NCBI RefSeq assembly: GCF_900177735.1
Contig: NZ_FXBB01000026.1
Location: 1 to 35,464 of the forward strand
Direction: 5' to 3'
DNA length: 35,464 nucleotides
Source of the DNA: Dethiosulfovibrio salsuginis
Lineage (GTDB): Bacteria; Synergistota; Synergistia; Synergistales; Dethiosulfovibrionaceae
In this document: positions 7,959 to 16,331 of the stretch, in pieces
Position numbering within the stretch: position 1 is the first letter of the stretch
How the letters are laid out: every line of letters starts with the position of its first letter
The notes under the pieces: model-generated
The model's database searches: none
Told to the model about the DNA's origin: nothing
What the model saw: the letters and a program-made list of their open reading frames with translations, nothing else
Position numbers and translations under genes: made by a program

Positions 7959-9146
7959 ATGACCGTTATGACATCATCCGTAGAGACCGGTTACTTTGGG
8001 GCCTTTGGTGGCCGTTTTGTTCCAGAACCTCTTGAGAGACCTCTGGAGGAGCTCGCCTCCGCCTTCGCCGAGGCGGTGCTGGACCCTGATTTCGAGAGAG
8101 AGTATATAAGGCTCATGGTGGAGTACGTAGGCCGTCCCTCGGCCCTGACCGAGTGCCTTAACCTCGGTCGTCAGCTGGGCGGTGGAAGGCTGTTCCTCAA
8201 GAGGGAGGACCTCAACCACACAGGGGCACACAAGATCAACAACGCCATAGGCCAAGCCCTGTTGGCAAAGAGGATGGGGAAAACCAGGCTTATCGCCGAG
8301 ACCGGTGCGGGAATGCACGGTACCGCCTCCGCTACCGTGGCCGCCCTGATGGGGATGGAGTGCGTTGTCTATATGGGGGCGGTGGACGTAGAGCGTCAGG
8401 CCCCTAACGTGAGCAGGATGAAGCTGATGGGTGCTAAGGTGGTACCGGTGACCCAGGGCCAGGGCGTGCTTAAAGACGCCGTGAACGCCGCCCTAACAGC
8501 CTATGTGGAGGACCCTGAGACCTTCTACCTCCTGGGTTCCGCCGTTGGACCTCATCCCTATCCCTCCATGGTCCGTCACTTCCAGAGGATCATCGGTCGA
8601 GAGGCCAGGGAGCAGATTATGGCCAGGGAAGGCCGTCTGCCAGACGAGATAGTGGCCTGCGTCGGAGGCGGCAGCAACGCAATAGGCCTTTTCTCCGGCT
8701 TCATCGACGACCAGTCGGTGTCTATAACCGGGGTTGAGCCCGCCGGTAAGGGCCTGGAGACCGGCGAGCACGCCGCTACCTTGGTGGCAGGTGCACCGGG
8801 GATAATCCACGGCTTTAAGACCTACGTTCTCGCCGACGACCAGGGCGAGCCAGCACCGGTTTACTCCATCTCCGCAGGGTTGGACTATCCTGGAGTTGGG
8901 CCGGAGCACTCACACCTTAAGGATTCGGGCAGGGCCAACTACGTGGCGGTGACCGACAAAGAGGCGCTGGATGCCTTTCACCTTCTCTGTCGCACCGAGG
9001 GGATAATCCCCGCTCTTGAGAGCTCCCACGCCCTGGCCTACGCCCTGAAGAGGCTTCCTCAGATGCAGAAGGACCAGATTCTGCTGTTAAACCTCTCCGG
9101 CAGAGGGGACAAGGACATGGACCAGATAATGGCCCTCGAGGCTTAG
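7959..9146 (+). CDS. trpB: Tryptophan synthase beta chain
   Basis: PLP enzyme that joins indole and serine to make tryptophan. This is the TrpB1-type sequence of 395 residues: [10 protein letters not shown] holds the PLP lysine (Lys92), ETGAGMHG the catalytic Glu (Glu114), and GGGSNA the phosphate-binding glycine loop. ATG at 7959 has GAGGAG 8 nt upstream. No trpA or other trp gene is adjacent: nudC follows on the opposite strand with overlapping stop codons. The gene is controlled by a Trp-codon attenuator. A lone, Trp-regulated trpB suggests indole salvage, or that the other trp genes lie elsewhere; the window cannot tell which. Confidence 0.96.
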   Translation: MTVMTSSVETGYFGAFGGRFVPEPLERPLEELASAFAEAVLDPDFEREYIRLMVEYVGRPSALTECLNLGRQLGGGRLFLKREDLNHTGAHKINNAIGQALLAKRMGKTRLIAETGAGMHGTASATVAALMGMECVVYMGAVDVERQAPNVSRMKLMGAKVVPVTQGQGVLKDAVNAALTAYVEDPETFYLLGSAVGPHPYPSMVRHFQRIIGREAREQIMAREGRLPDEIVACVGGGSNAIGLFSGFIDDQSVSITGVEPAGKGLETGEHAATLVAGAPGIIHGFKTYVLADDQGEPAPVYSISAGLDYPGVGPEHSHLKDSGRANYVAVTDKEALDAFHLLCRTEGIIPALESSHALAYALKRLPQMQKDQILLLNLSGRGDKDMDQIMALEA

Positions 9147-9865
9147 GACCACCTTGCGATAAAGTCGTCTATCAGACGGCGGGATATGCTGACGCTCCCG
9201 GGGATCTCCGGTAGATTCTCGGGGGCGAACCAGTCGGCGTGGTCTATCTCCACTCCGTCCACCTCTATCTCACCCTCAAGCCATTTGGCCCTAAAGCCAA
9301 CCATGAGAGACCTCGGAAAAGGCCAGGACTGGCTTCCGAAGTACTCAACGTCACAGACCTTTATGCCTACCTCTTCCTTTATCTCCCTCTTTACGGTGTC
9401 CTCCAGGCTCTCCCCTAGGTCCACGAACCCCGCCAGGACGCTGTATCGTTTCCCGGGGAAGGCCCTGTTGTGCCCAAGGAGCAGTTTACCCTCCTTCTCC
9501 ACCGCCACAATGACCGCCGGAGATATCACCGGATAGGAGGTGTTGCCGCAGGAGGGGCACCGTCTTCCTCTGTCCTCCATGTCCTCCATAGGTGAGCCGC
9601 ATCTGCCGCAGAACCGGCTGTTTGTGCGCCAGTCCATCTCGGCGTAGAGCCTGTTTGCCACCGCGAAGGTCCTTTCTCCCATGACCTCCCACAGAGTCCT
9701 CCTGGGCACCGTTCGCCATCCGTCGGGCAGCGACCGCTCGCCGTCGATCTCAAGCCATTTCCCTACTTGAGGGACCTCTCCTGTCGATATCGCCTCTATG
9801 GAGTGTAAGGCCCAGCCCTCGGCGGGGATGACTACGTCGTTTCCTTTGAATATAAATGTTTCCAT
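9143..9865 (-). CDS. nudC: NADH pyrophosphatase, NudC-type Nudix hydrolase
   Basis: Hydrolyses NAD(H) to NMN(H) and AMP; NudC enzymes also remove NAD caps from RNA. The 240-residue protein has an N-terminal domain (1-80), a four-Cys zinc ribbon (Cys86, Cys89, Cys103, Cys106), a Nudix box at 146-168 matching Gx5Ex7REUxEExGU, and the NudC-specific [11 protein letters not shown] at 178-188. The start is ATG at 9865, preceded by GGGGGA. A longer frame to 10000 exists only because repeat copy C is open in that frame; the added residues have the same sequence as the other repeat copies and are not part of the protein. Its stop overlaps that of trpB by 4 bp (convergent). Only 26 bp separate the start from the repeat, so its promoter may lie within it. 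Confidence 0.93.
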   Translation of the reverse strand: METFIFKGNDVVIPAEGWALHSIEAISTGEVPQVGKWLEIDGERSLPDGWRTVPRRTLWEVMGERTFAVANRLYAEMDWRTNSRFCGRCGSPMEDMEDRGRRCPSCGNTSYPVISPAVIVAVEKEGKLLLGHNRAFPGKRYSVLAGFVDLGESLEDTVKREIKEEVGIKVCDVEYFGSQSWPFPRSLMVGFRAKWLEGEIEVDGVEIDHADWFAPENLPEIPGSVSISRRLIDDFIARWS

Positions 9866-9890
9866 TGCTCTTCCCCCTTCCACAGGAAAT

Positions 9891-10103
9891 CCTCTAAAAA
9901 CGCTGATCCTCGGAGAGATCGTTCCGACGTAGCCCATTTGAGCCCGTATACTCGACCTGCCGTCGTGTAGAACGAATGGGGCGACAGGACGTCGCCCCAA
10001 GCCGAGGGGGCACAGGACGTGCCCTCCGAGGCGGTTCGTACGGAACAGGCAGGTCGAGTATACGATTGGGCGAAACAGGGCGTAGGCGGGACGGTCTCTC
10101 CGA
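9891..10103 (-). repeat. Palindromic intergenic repeat, copy C (right end truncated)
   Basis: Same orientation as copy B. The left terminal repeat CCTCTAAAAAC is at 9891-9901 and the inner arm CCTCGGAGAG follows at once. The core is almost base-identical to copy B through the twin AGGAC-loop hairpins to GGTCTCTCCGA (10093-10103), where similarity stops before the right terminal repeat. It occupies the divergent promoter region between nudC (minus) and the iron ABC operon (plus). Confidence 0.88.
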
Positions 10104-10156
10104 ATCTAAGTCTACATCCTTGTGGCCCGTTTAGGTGCTACATAAGCATGTTTTCG

Positions 10157-10165
10157 TGGTATTAT
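10157..10165 (+). promoter_or_regulatory. Extended -10 promoter for the ABC operon
   Basis: TG-G-TATTAT: extended -10 TG at 10157-10158 and -10 at 10160-10165, with a weak -35 (GCTACA, 10137-10142). The same extended -10 style is seen for the MFS gene at 2327. It lies outside repeat copy C and about 28 bp before the binding-protein start. I saw no clear Fur box. Confidence 0.5.
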
Positions 10166-10192
10166 TGCTCCCGTAAATATGACCTGAAAGGG

Positions 10193-11284
10193 ATGATGGA
10201 TGTGAAAATTTGGAGAGGTTTGTTAGCTTGTTTTATCGCAGTGGCCCTTTCTTCCGGGGCTTCGGCCCTGGAGATCGTGGACGGTCTGGGCCGGACGGTG
10301 GAGGTGCCCGATATGGTGGATAGGATTATATGCTCAGGGTCGGGAAGTTTGCGGCTAGCCACCTACCTACAGCTCTGGGATAAGGTGGTCGCCGTGGACA
10401 GCATAGAGAGAAAGACCGACCGATTTGACGCCAGGCCCTACGCACTGGCCCGTCCTGCCTACAAAGACCTTCCTCTTTTCGGCGAGTTCAGAGGCGACGA
10501 TAGTCCCGAGCTTATTCTGTCTTTAGATCCCGCTCCTCAGGTGATCTTCAAGGTGGGCTGTACCGTCAAAGAAGCGGACACCCTCTATGAAAAGACCGCC
10601 ATTCCGGTGGTAGCGCTGAACTACGGAAATCTGGTGGACGGCAGGGATAACCTGTACAGCGCCATAAGGATTATGGGCCAGGTAGCCCACGCCAAAGATA
10701 GAGCTGAAGAGGTAGTGGCCTTCCTCGATCGAACGATAGAGGACCTCCGGTCAAGGGCCGCCGATGTGGAAGCAAAACCGTCGGCCTACGTAGGAGGGAT
10801 CGCCTTCAGAGGTCCTCACGGACTTCTCTCAACCGAGCCTACCTATCCTCCTTTCGCCTTTTCCGGTGTCGTGAACGTCGCCGCCCAAGGGGCTGGTGTT
10901 AAGGCTAAACACGCTGTGGTGGCCAAAGAGGCTCTCCTCCAGTGGGATCCTGAGATAATATTCATAGATCTTTCAACGATCACCGCCACCGGAGGAGGTG
11001 CCCTTAAAGAGCTCTCCGAGCCTCTGTGGGAGGGACTCTCCGCCGTAAAGGAAGGTCGAATCTACGGTGTCCTTCCCTACAACTGGTACAACCAGAATTT
11101 CGGAAATATCCTGGCGGACGCCTATTTTGTCGGCTCTCTTATCTTCCCCGACAGATTCTCCGATGTCGACCCGTCGGCAAAGGCGGACGAGATATTCAGC
11201 TTTCTGGTCGGTGAACCGGTCTTCAAGAGGTTAAATCAGGCTTTCGACGGAAAGGTCTTCGTGCCTCTGGAAGTAGGTAGATAG
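10193..11284 (+). CDS. Periplasmic iron/cobalamin-type ABC substrate-binding protein (TroA/FecB-like)
   Basis: An exported class III binding protein that feeds the FecCD permease encoded next. A signal peptide (KIWRGLLACFIAVALSSGASA) is followed by the typical mature start EIVDGLGRTVEVPD; a long helical linker sits in mid-protein. There is no lipobox, so it should be soluble. The C-terminal motif YNWYNQNFGNILADAY is typical of a metal-importer subfamily common in anaerobes and methanogens; the substrate (Fe complex, cobalamin or another metal) is not certain. Start choice: ATG 10193, ATG 10196 or GTG 10202. AAAGGG at 10187-10192 is best spaced (9 nt) for GTG 10202. The frame upstream to 10019 is repeat copy C and not real. 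First gene of a four-gene operon. Confidence 0.88.
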   Translation: MMDVKIWRGLLACFIAVALSSGASALEIVDGLGRTVEVPDMVDRIICSGSGSLRLATYLQLWDKVVAVDSIERKTDRFDARPYALARPAYKDLPLFGEFRGDDSPELILSLDPAPQVIFKVGCTVKEADTLYEKTAIPVVALNYGNLVDGRDNLYSAIRIMGQVAHAKDRAEEVVAFLDRTIEDLRSRAADVEAKPSAYVGGIAFRGPHGLLSTEPTYPPFAFSGVVNVAAQGAGVKAKHAVVAKEALLQWDPEIIFIDLSTITATGGGALKELSEPLWEGLSAVKEGRIYGVLPYNWYNQNFGNILADAYFVGSLIFPDRFSDVDPSAKADEIFSFLVGEPVFKRLNQAFDGKVFVPLEVGR

Positions 11285-11287
11285 CCT

Positions 11288-12346
11288 ATGCACCTGGACA
11301 GGGCGGAGGTCTCCCTTTCCTATCGGAGACACGTGGAGAGGAAGCAGGTCTTTATGGTCTGTCTGTTCCTTATCGGCGTCGTCTTTTTCTGTGTCTCCCT
11401 TTCGGTAGGGGTCTCCGGTATGCCTCTTGATATGGTCCTCAAAGGTCTTTTAGGTATGACCGAGGGCCGGGATAGGCTGATACTCTGGAGCATAAGGATG
11501 CCTCAGGCGGTGGCGGCGGTGGCGGCAGGGGCTGGGCTGGCCCTGTCCGGCGCGGCCATGCAGGCTATTCTCAGAAATCCCTTAGGTTCCCCTTTTACCC
11601 TGGGATTCTCCCACGCTGGGGCCTTCGGTGCCGCCTTGACGGTCATGGTCCTGGCAAAGATATCTCCCGTCCTTCCTGCCTGGTTGGTCTCCTTTGGACC
11701 TGGCATAGTTGCCCTAGGGGCCTTCGTCTTCTGTATGATAGCCACCTCGGTGATACTGGCGGTCTCCGCCTATCGAGGGGCTTCCCCTGAGACTATGGTC
11801 CTCTGTGGGGTGGCTTTAGGATCGCTGTTTACCGCTGGGACCATGTTTCTCCAGTATTTTGCCGACGACGTTCAGCTGGCCGCCATGGTGTTTTGGACCT
11901 TCGGCGACCTAGCTAGGGCTGGCTGGAAGGACCTAGGTGTGATGGCTTCGGTGCTGATTCCCGGTGGGATCTATTTCTACCTAAAGCGCTGGGATTTTAA
12001 CGCCGTAGAGGCAGGGGATGAGACCGCCCGAGGTCTTGGAGTCGATGTATCCTCCCTCAGGCTCACCGGACTGGTGGTTTCCTCCCTGATGGTGTCGGTC
12101 ACGGTGGCTTACTTAGGGGTGATCGGTTTTGTGGGCCTGATCTGCCCCCACTTTATCCGCCGAATTTTAGGGGACGATTACCGCTACGTCGTTCCCGCCA
12201 GCGCCCTGGCGGGGGCGTTGCTGCTCCTGGTTGCCGATACCTGTGCGAGACAGATCATGGCTCCTCACGTGATGCCTGTGGCTGTGTTGACCTCTTTTCT
12301 AGGGGCCCCCGCCTTTTTGTGGCTTCTGATAAGGACCGTTCGATGA
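11288..12346 (+). CDS. FecCD-family ABC transporter permease
   Basis: A 352-residue inner-membrane permease of the BtuC/FecCD type, usually a homodimer with about ten helices per chain. It shows the family region GAAMQAILRNPLGSPFTLGF (about 95-114), which includes the conserved NPL/P motif, and the typical C-terminal stretch GVIGFVGLICPHFIRRILG that precedes the ATPase-contact segment. It starts 3 nt after the binding-protein stop and its stop overlaps the ATPase start (ATGA), so the subunits are translationally coupled. Confidence 0.95.
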   Translation: MHLDRAEVSLSYRRHVERKQVFMVCLFLIGVVFFCVSLSVGVSGMPLDMVLKGLLGMTEGRDRLILWSIRMPQAVAAVAAGAGLALSGAAMQAILRNPLGSPFTLGFSHAGAFGAALTVMVLAKISPVLPAWLVSFGPGIVALGAFVFCMIATSVILAVSAYRGASPETMVLCGVALGSLFTAGTMFLQYFADDVQLAAMVFWTFGDLARAGWKDLGVMASVLIPGGIYFYLKRWDFNAVEAGDETARGLGVDVSSLRLTGLVVSSLMVSVTVAYLGVIGFVGLICPHFIRRILGDDYRYVVPASALAGALLLLVADTCARQIMAPHVMPVAVLTSFLGAPAFLWLLIRTVR

Positions 12347-13098
12347 TATTGGCGGTAAAAGACCTGGGATTCAGGTGGGGAAGGGACTGGGTTTTCAGAG
12401 GTATCTCCTTTTCCGTGAATAGTGGAGAGCTTCTGTCGGTTATGGGCCCTAACGGTGTCGGCAAGACCACCTTGCTCAGATGCTTAAACGGAATCCTGTC
12501 CCCCTCCGAGGGGACAATAACCGTAGGAGGCAGGGATGTCTCCTCCATGTCCAGGCGGGAGATAGCCAAGGCGATGGGATACGTTCCTCAGTTTGTCCAG
12601 CCTCAGAGGATGACCGTCTTCGACGGGGTCCTGCTCGGAAGACGGCCTCATATAGGCTGGTCGGTATCGGAGAGGGATCTGGTGACAGTGGAGAGCGTCC
12701 TGTCTCTCCTGGGGCTTTCGGAGTTCAGGTTGCGGTCTATGGATCGGATCAGCGGAGGGGAGAGGCAGAAGGTGGCGATCGCCAGGGCCATGGTCCAAGA
12801 GCCTTCGGTGATGCTTCTCGACGAACCGACCGCTAGCCTGGATATGAAAAACAACATGGGGATGATGGAGACCATCTCCCACGTGGTACACTGCCACGGT
12901 TTGGCGGCGGTGGCCACTATTCACGACGTAAACTGTGCTTTAAGACATTCCGATAGGTGTCTTTTTCTGAGAGGTGGCTCTATCGAGGCCCTCTGCACTC
13001 CGTCGGAGGTCACAGGCTCGATGATAGAGTCGGTTTACGACCTAAAGGCGGATATCATCGACCACCGAGGCTATCCGGTGGTAATACCTGGAGGTTAG
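12343..13098 (+). CDS. ABC transporter ATP-binding protein (FepC/BtuD-like)
   Basis: A 251-residue ATPase that drives the importer. Walker A is GPNGVGKTT (about 35-43), the Q-loop YVPQ near 84, the signature ISGGERQKVAIARA near 138, Walker B VMLLDEPTASLD near 158, and the switch His in TIHD near 192. The start is the ATG at 12343 that overlaps the permease stop as ATGA; the frame is open 24 nt further upstream but that region codes for the permease C terminus. The gap to the next gene is 3 nt. Confidence 0.95.
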   Translation: MILAVKDLGFRWGRDWVFRGISFSVNSGELLSVMGPNGVGKTTLLRCLNGILSPSEGTITVGGRDVSSMSRREIAKAMGYVPQFVQPQRMTVFDGVLLGRRPHIGWSVSERDLVTVESVLSLLGLSEFRLRSMDRISGGERQKVAIARAMVQEPSVMLLDEPTASLDMKNNMGMMETISHVVHCHGLAAVATIHDVNCALRHSDRCLFLRGGSIEALCTPSEVTGSMIESVYDLKADIIDHRGYPVVIPGG

Positions 13099-13101
13099 TT
13101 T

Positions 13102-13500
13102 ATGAATAAATACGATATAGAGCCTATAGGGTTCATAAAATCCCCCTACATGGAGAGGGAGGAGATCCCGAGACAGGGATTTCACGCCCCTGAGGTGGAG
13201 GCGGTCGCGGTGATCGACGAAAAATGGGCCGACGCCATGATGGGGCTGGAGAATATAGACAGGCTGATGCTCCTTTTCCTGTTTCATCGCTCCTGCGACG
13301 TCCATATGACCGAGAACAAGCCCTGGCTGGGAGGGGAGAGAGGGGTTTTCGCCACCAGGAGCCCTCACAGGCCCAACCATATAGGGGTCTCGGAGGTGGA
13401 GGTCCTGTCGGTCCAGGGCAGAGAGATAAGGTTTAAAGGCCCCGATATGCTAGACGGGACCCCGCTGATAGATATAAAACCGGCGGTATCGAGAAAATAA
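13102..13500 (+). CDS. trmO: TrmO-like (TsaA/YaeB) SAM-dependent tRNA methyltransferase domain protein
   Basis: A 132-residue TsaA-domain protein. Motifs: IEPIGFIKSPY at the N terminus, GVFATRSPHRPNHIGVSEVE (about 87-106) and DMLDGTPLIDIKP near the C terminus. In E. coli the 235-residue homologue TrmO methylates t6A37 in tRNA-Thr. This short single-domain form lacks the C-terminal extension. It is the last gene of the metal-importer operon, 3 nt after the ATPase. Short TsaA proteins linked to metal transport occur in anaerobes, and whether they act on tRNA is not established, so the symbol denotes family membership only. Confidence 0.85.
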   Translation: MNKYDIEPIGFIKSPYMEREEIPRQGFHAPEVEAVAVIDEKWADAMMGLENIDRLMLLFLFHRSCDVHMTENKPWLGGERGVFATRSPHRPNHIGVSEVEVLSVQGREIRFKGPDMLDGTPLIDIKPAVSRK

Positions 13501-13503
13501 AGC

Positions 13504-13527
13504 AGGGAGAGGCTTCGGCCTCTCCCT
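13504..13527. terminator. Bidirectional intrinsic terminator
   Basis: GGGAGAGGC (13505-13513), TTCG tetraloop, GCCTCTCCC (13518-13526), extended by A13504-T13527. On the minus strand it is followed by TGCTTTATTTT, giving a proper U-rich tail for the oxidoreductase gene; on the plus strand the tail is TCTGTCT. It sits between the convergent TrmO-like and oxidoreductase genes. Confidence 0.88.
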
Positions 13528-13531
13528 CTGT

Positions 13532-14917
13532 CTATACCATGTTTTTGATGGCCGACCTGGCAGCTACCACTCCGCTGGAGGCTGCCTGGATTATTCCCCT
13601 GCTGACCCCTGCTCCGTCTCCTGCCATGAAGAGGTTCTTTACGGTAGGAACCGCCAGGGAGTTCTCAAGCTGCACCCTCAGGGAGTAGAGCTTTATCTCC
13701 ACGCCGTAGAGCAATGTGTCGTTTTGGTTTACCCCGGGCATTATGACGTTCAGCGCGTCCAAAAACTCCACTATGTCGGTCATGTGTCTGTGTGGAAGTA
13801 CCAAGCTCAGGTCTCCGGGCTCCGCCGAGCCGGTCTGTTCGATCATCCCTCTCTCTATTCTGGAAGCCGTCGACCGTCTGCCGTCCCTGAGATCTCCAAG
13901 CCTCTGGACCAGTATGCCCCCTCCTGCCAGCATGTTGGCCAGCCTGGCTATGTGGGTGGCGTAGCCTATAGGATCGTGGAAGGGATGGGTGAAGTTCTTC
14001 GTCACCAATATGGAGAAGTTGGTGTTGTTCGACTTGGTGTGCTTCAGGCTGTGGCCGTTTACGGTGACCAGGTTGTGCCCCTTGTTGTACTCCGACACGA
14101 CGTAGCCCGACGGATTCATGCAGAAAGTCCGGCATCGATCGTCGAAGGTCGGGGTGTTGTAGAGGCATTTCACCTCGTAAAAGTGGTCCGTCAGGTCCTG
14201 ACACACCGAGTCGGGGACCTCTACCCTTACCCCTATATCCACAGGCATAGAGGCTATGGGAAGCTCCAGCCTCCTGACCACCGTCTCAAGCCAGGAAGCC
14301 CCGTCCCGTCCGGGGGTGGCTATTATGGTCTGAGCCTCGAACCTTCTCCCGTCGGCGAGGACTATTCCTCTGGCCTGGCCGTTTTCGACGATTATGTCCT
14401 CGACGAAAGTGTTCATCATTATGTCGCACTTATCCTTCAAGGTGTGGTACATATTGTCCAGCACCTCTCTGGAGGCGTCGGTGCCTATGTGCCTTATCCT
14501 GGCAGGCAGGACCTTTATGCCGACCCCTGCGGCCCGGCGGATGGTGTCTTTTACCATAGGTCCTTTAGGTTCGTAGTAGTTAGGGTCCGCTCCGTGGTCC
14601 ACGAAAACCTTATCCACCGAGTTTATAAGCTCTATCAGCGCCGATTCCCCTATATACTCCTCCAGGTTGCCCCCAAAGCCTGTGGTGATGGTCAGCTTTC
14701 CGTCGGAGGCGGACCCAGCTCCTCCCCAGCCGGAGACTACGCTACAGGATGGGCAGTTTATACAGCTTTCCGCTTTTCCCGCTATTATGGGACATACCCG
14801 TTCCTTTATGACCTTGCCCTTGTCCACTACGAGGATCTTTTTTCCAGCTTCAACCAGCTCAAGAGCGGCAAAAACCCCTGCCGGTCCTGAGCCAACTATA
14901 ATAGCGTCGTACTTCAT
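13532..14917 (-). CDS. FAD-dependent dehydrogenase, COG2509 type (uncharacterised)
   Basis: A 461-residue cytoplasmic flavoprotein. The N-terminal dinucleotide-binding motif is IIVGSGPAGVFAALEL, and a C-terminal second FAD signature NLFMAGDGAGVSRGI ends the protein. A cysteine cluster (CPIIAGKAESCINCPSC, about residues 42-58) followed by GWGGAGSASDGKL is characteristic of the COG2509 group. These proteins are annotated as NAD(P)/FAD-dependent oxidoreductases; the substrate is unknown. GGGGGAG precedes the ATG. Repeat copy D begins 45 bp upstream of the start, so its promoter lies in or across the repeat edge. It is transcribed alone or after the CobT-like gene (same strand, upstream of copy D). 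Confidence 0.85.
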   Translation of the reverse strand: MKYDAIIVGSGPAGVFAALELVEAGKKILVVDKGKVIKERVCPIIAGKAESCINCPSCSVVSGWGGAGSASDGKLTITTGFGGNLEEYIGESALIELINSVDKVFVDHGADPNYYEPKGPMVKDTIRRAAGVGIKVLPARIRHIGTDASREVLDNMYHTLKDKCDIMMNTFVEDIIVENGQARGIVLADGRRFEAQTIIATPGRDGASWLETVVRRLELPIASMPVDIGVRVEVPDSVCQDLTDHFYEVKCLYNTPTFDDRCRTFCMNPSGYVVSEYNKGHNLVTVNGHSLKHTKSNNTNFSILVTKNFTHPFHDPIGYATHIARLANMLAGGGILVQRLGDLRDGRRSTASRIERGMIEQTGSAEPGDLSLVLPHRHMTDIVEFLDALNVIMPGVNQNDTLLYGVEIKLYSLRVQLENSLAVPTVKNLFMAGDGAGVSRGIIQAASSGVVAARSAIKNMV

Positions 14918-14961
14918 CCTTTTTCTCCCCCACTCGTGATTTACGTTCTGTCCCTAAGGCA

Positions 14962-15201
14962 CCTCTAAAAAACCACCTTTGAGTCCCCTCGGAGAGACCG
15001 TCCCGCCTACGCCCTGTTTCGCCCAATCGTATACTCGACCTGCCTGTTTCGTACGAACCGCCTCGGAGGGCACGTCCTGTGCCCCCTCGGCTTGGGGCGA
15101 CGTCCTGTCGCCCCATTCGCACTACACGACGGCATGTCGAGTATACGGGCTCAAATGGGCTCCGTCGGGACGGTCTCTCCGAGGAGCGGAGTTTTTAGAG
15201 G
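14962..15201 (+). repeat. Palindromic intergenic repeat, copy D (complete)
   Basis: Complete 240 bp copy in the orientation of copy A. Terminal repeats CCTCTAAAAA (14962-14971) and TTTTTAGAGG (15192-15201) match perfectly. The next arms, CTCGGAGAGACCGTCCCG and CGGGACGGTCTCTCCGAG, pair perfectly over 18 bp, the best-preserved stem of the four copies. The GTATAC-centred arms and the GTCCT-loop hairpins GGCACGTCCTGTGCC and GGGCGACGTCCTGTCGCCC are intact. It lies between two minus-strand genes, downstream of the CobT-like gene as transcribed... specifically between that gene's stop side (15213) and the oxidoreductase start (14917). Confidence 0.9.
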
Positions 15202-15212
15202 TTTCCCCTAGA

Positions 15213-16220
15213 TTATACATCCTGGGAGACTTTACCTTCGACCATGGAAGAGTAAAGTTCCTCGGTTTTGGCTATGATAGAATCCACCGAGATCCCAAGG
15301 TAGTTGGCGTACCAGACCGAGCCCCCTGCCCCGGCTCCCTCTTTGATGTAGCCCTTTTCGTAGTCGCTGAGCCCCGTCCATTTCGATCCGCTGAAGTCCA
15401 GAGGTGCCCACCAGCCTTCGACCCCTATGGCCTCCGCCAGTGTCGCGAAATCGGCGCTTTTATCCCTGTGTACGTAGCAGGTGGTCGCTACGGTGATCGG
15501 TCTCTCTATCCCCATGTGCCTCAGAGCAGCCGCTACCGCTAGCATCTGGGTGCCACCTGCCAGGACGATTTTCTTGCCCTCCGGTGCTCCTGAGGCTATC
15601 CCCGCTACTAAAGGCTCCATAGGATCGCCAAGCTCCTCCATGGCCTTCATGCCGTCCCCTGAAAGCCCTCCGAACTCTATTTCCAGCCTTCTGAACGAGT
15701 CTTCCCGGAGTTTTCTCTTCAGAGGCAGGGGGTTTTCAGGCCCTGCGGAGGAGACGGACCCCCTGTACCCCAGTGCAGCCAGGACCAGAGACGCGGTGGT
15801 GGTTCCTCCAGGGACCGACTCACCTATCACCAGAGGGCCGCTCCCCTGGGAAAGGCCGATGGCCAGCTCTCTTCCCCTCTGAAAGAGCTCCCTGGCTTGA
15901 GGTACTGCGGTCTCCTTTGACGGGTCTTTGGCCGGGTAGCCGCCTACATCTACGAAAGGGGCTTTAGGGCTGACGAAAGACCCTGCGTCGATCAAGGTGA
16001 TCGGAAAACCCGCTTCCTCCAGGGCGGCTCTTGTTACTATGGCAGGGGTGGGGTGTCCTTGAGGATCCAGGGGGATCCAGTCGACCACCTTAGGCTTTCC
16101 CCACCAGATCATGTCCGCATCGGCAGGTGCGGTGTAGGGAAGGACATCTAGACTGGCACCTGCCGCGGATATTCCAGGTATTTTGCTTACGTCGGTGGAA
16201 CCAACTACGAGGACGAACAT
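15213..16220 (-). CDS. Nicotinate-nucleotide--dimethylbenzimidazole phosphoribosyltransferase-like protein (TIGR00303)
   Basis: A 335-residue CobT-related protein of the family annotated TIGR00303/UPF0284, found mostly in archaea and cyanobacteria and in some anaerobic bacteria. VIGESVPGGTTTAS (about residues 131-144) is the conserved glycine-rich phosphate-binding loop, and LAGGTQMLAVAAAL a second family motif. CobT activates the lower-ligand base of cobalamin; activity for this subgroup is inferred, not shown. The start is ATG at 16220 (mature N terminus MFVLVVGSTD); a longer frame to 16319 runs across the divergent promoter region and is not supported. No other cobalamin gene is near. The gene ends 12 bp from repeat copy D. 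Confidence 0.82.
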   Translation of the reverse strand: MFVLVVGSTDVSKIPGISAAGASLDVLPYTAPADADMIWWGKPKVVDWIPLDPQGHPTPAIVTRAALEEAGFPITLIDAGSFVSPKAPFVDVGGYPAKDPSKETAVPQARELFQRGRELAIGLSQGSGPLVIGESVPGGTTTASLVLAALGYRGSVSSAGPENPLPLKRKLREDSFRRLEIEFGGLSGDGMKAMEELGDPMEPLVAGIASGAPEGKKIVLAGGTQMLAVAAALRHMGIERPITVATTCYVHRDKSADFATLAEAIGVEGWWAPLDFSGSKWTGLSDYEKGYIKEGAGAGGSVWYANYLGISVDSIIAKTEELYSSMVEGKVSQDV

Positions 16221-16331
16221 AATAGGACACCTCTTTCTTATATATGGCTCTTTTAGTCGGAGCATAGGCCGGAAAAATGATATCATATCGGGGTGTCCCT
16301 GGCTTTTTCTAAGACGCAAGGAGAGGTTTTT

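Noticed and set aside
9866-10000. N-terminal extension of nudC and, on the other strand, of the ABC binding protein (10019-10192)
   Set aside because: The added residues are translated repeat copy C. The NudC and signal-peptide starts just inside are supported by Shine-Dalgarno sequences and family length.
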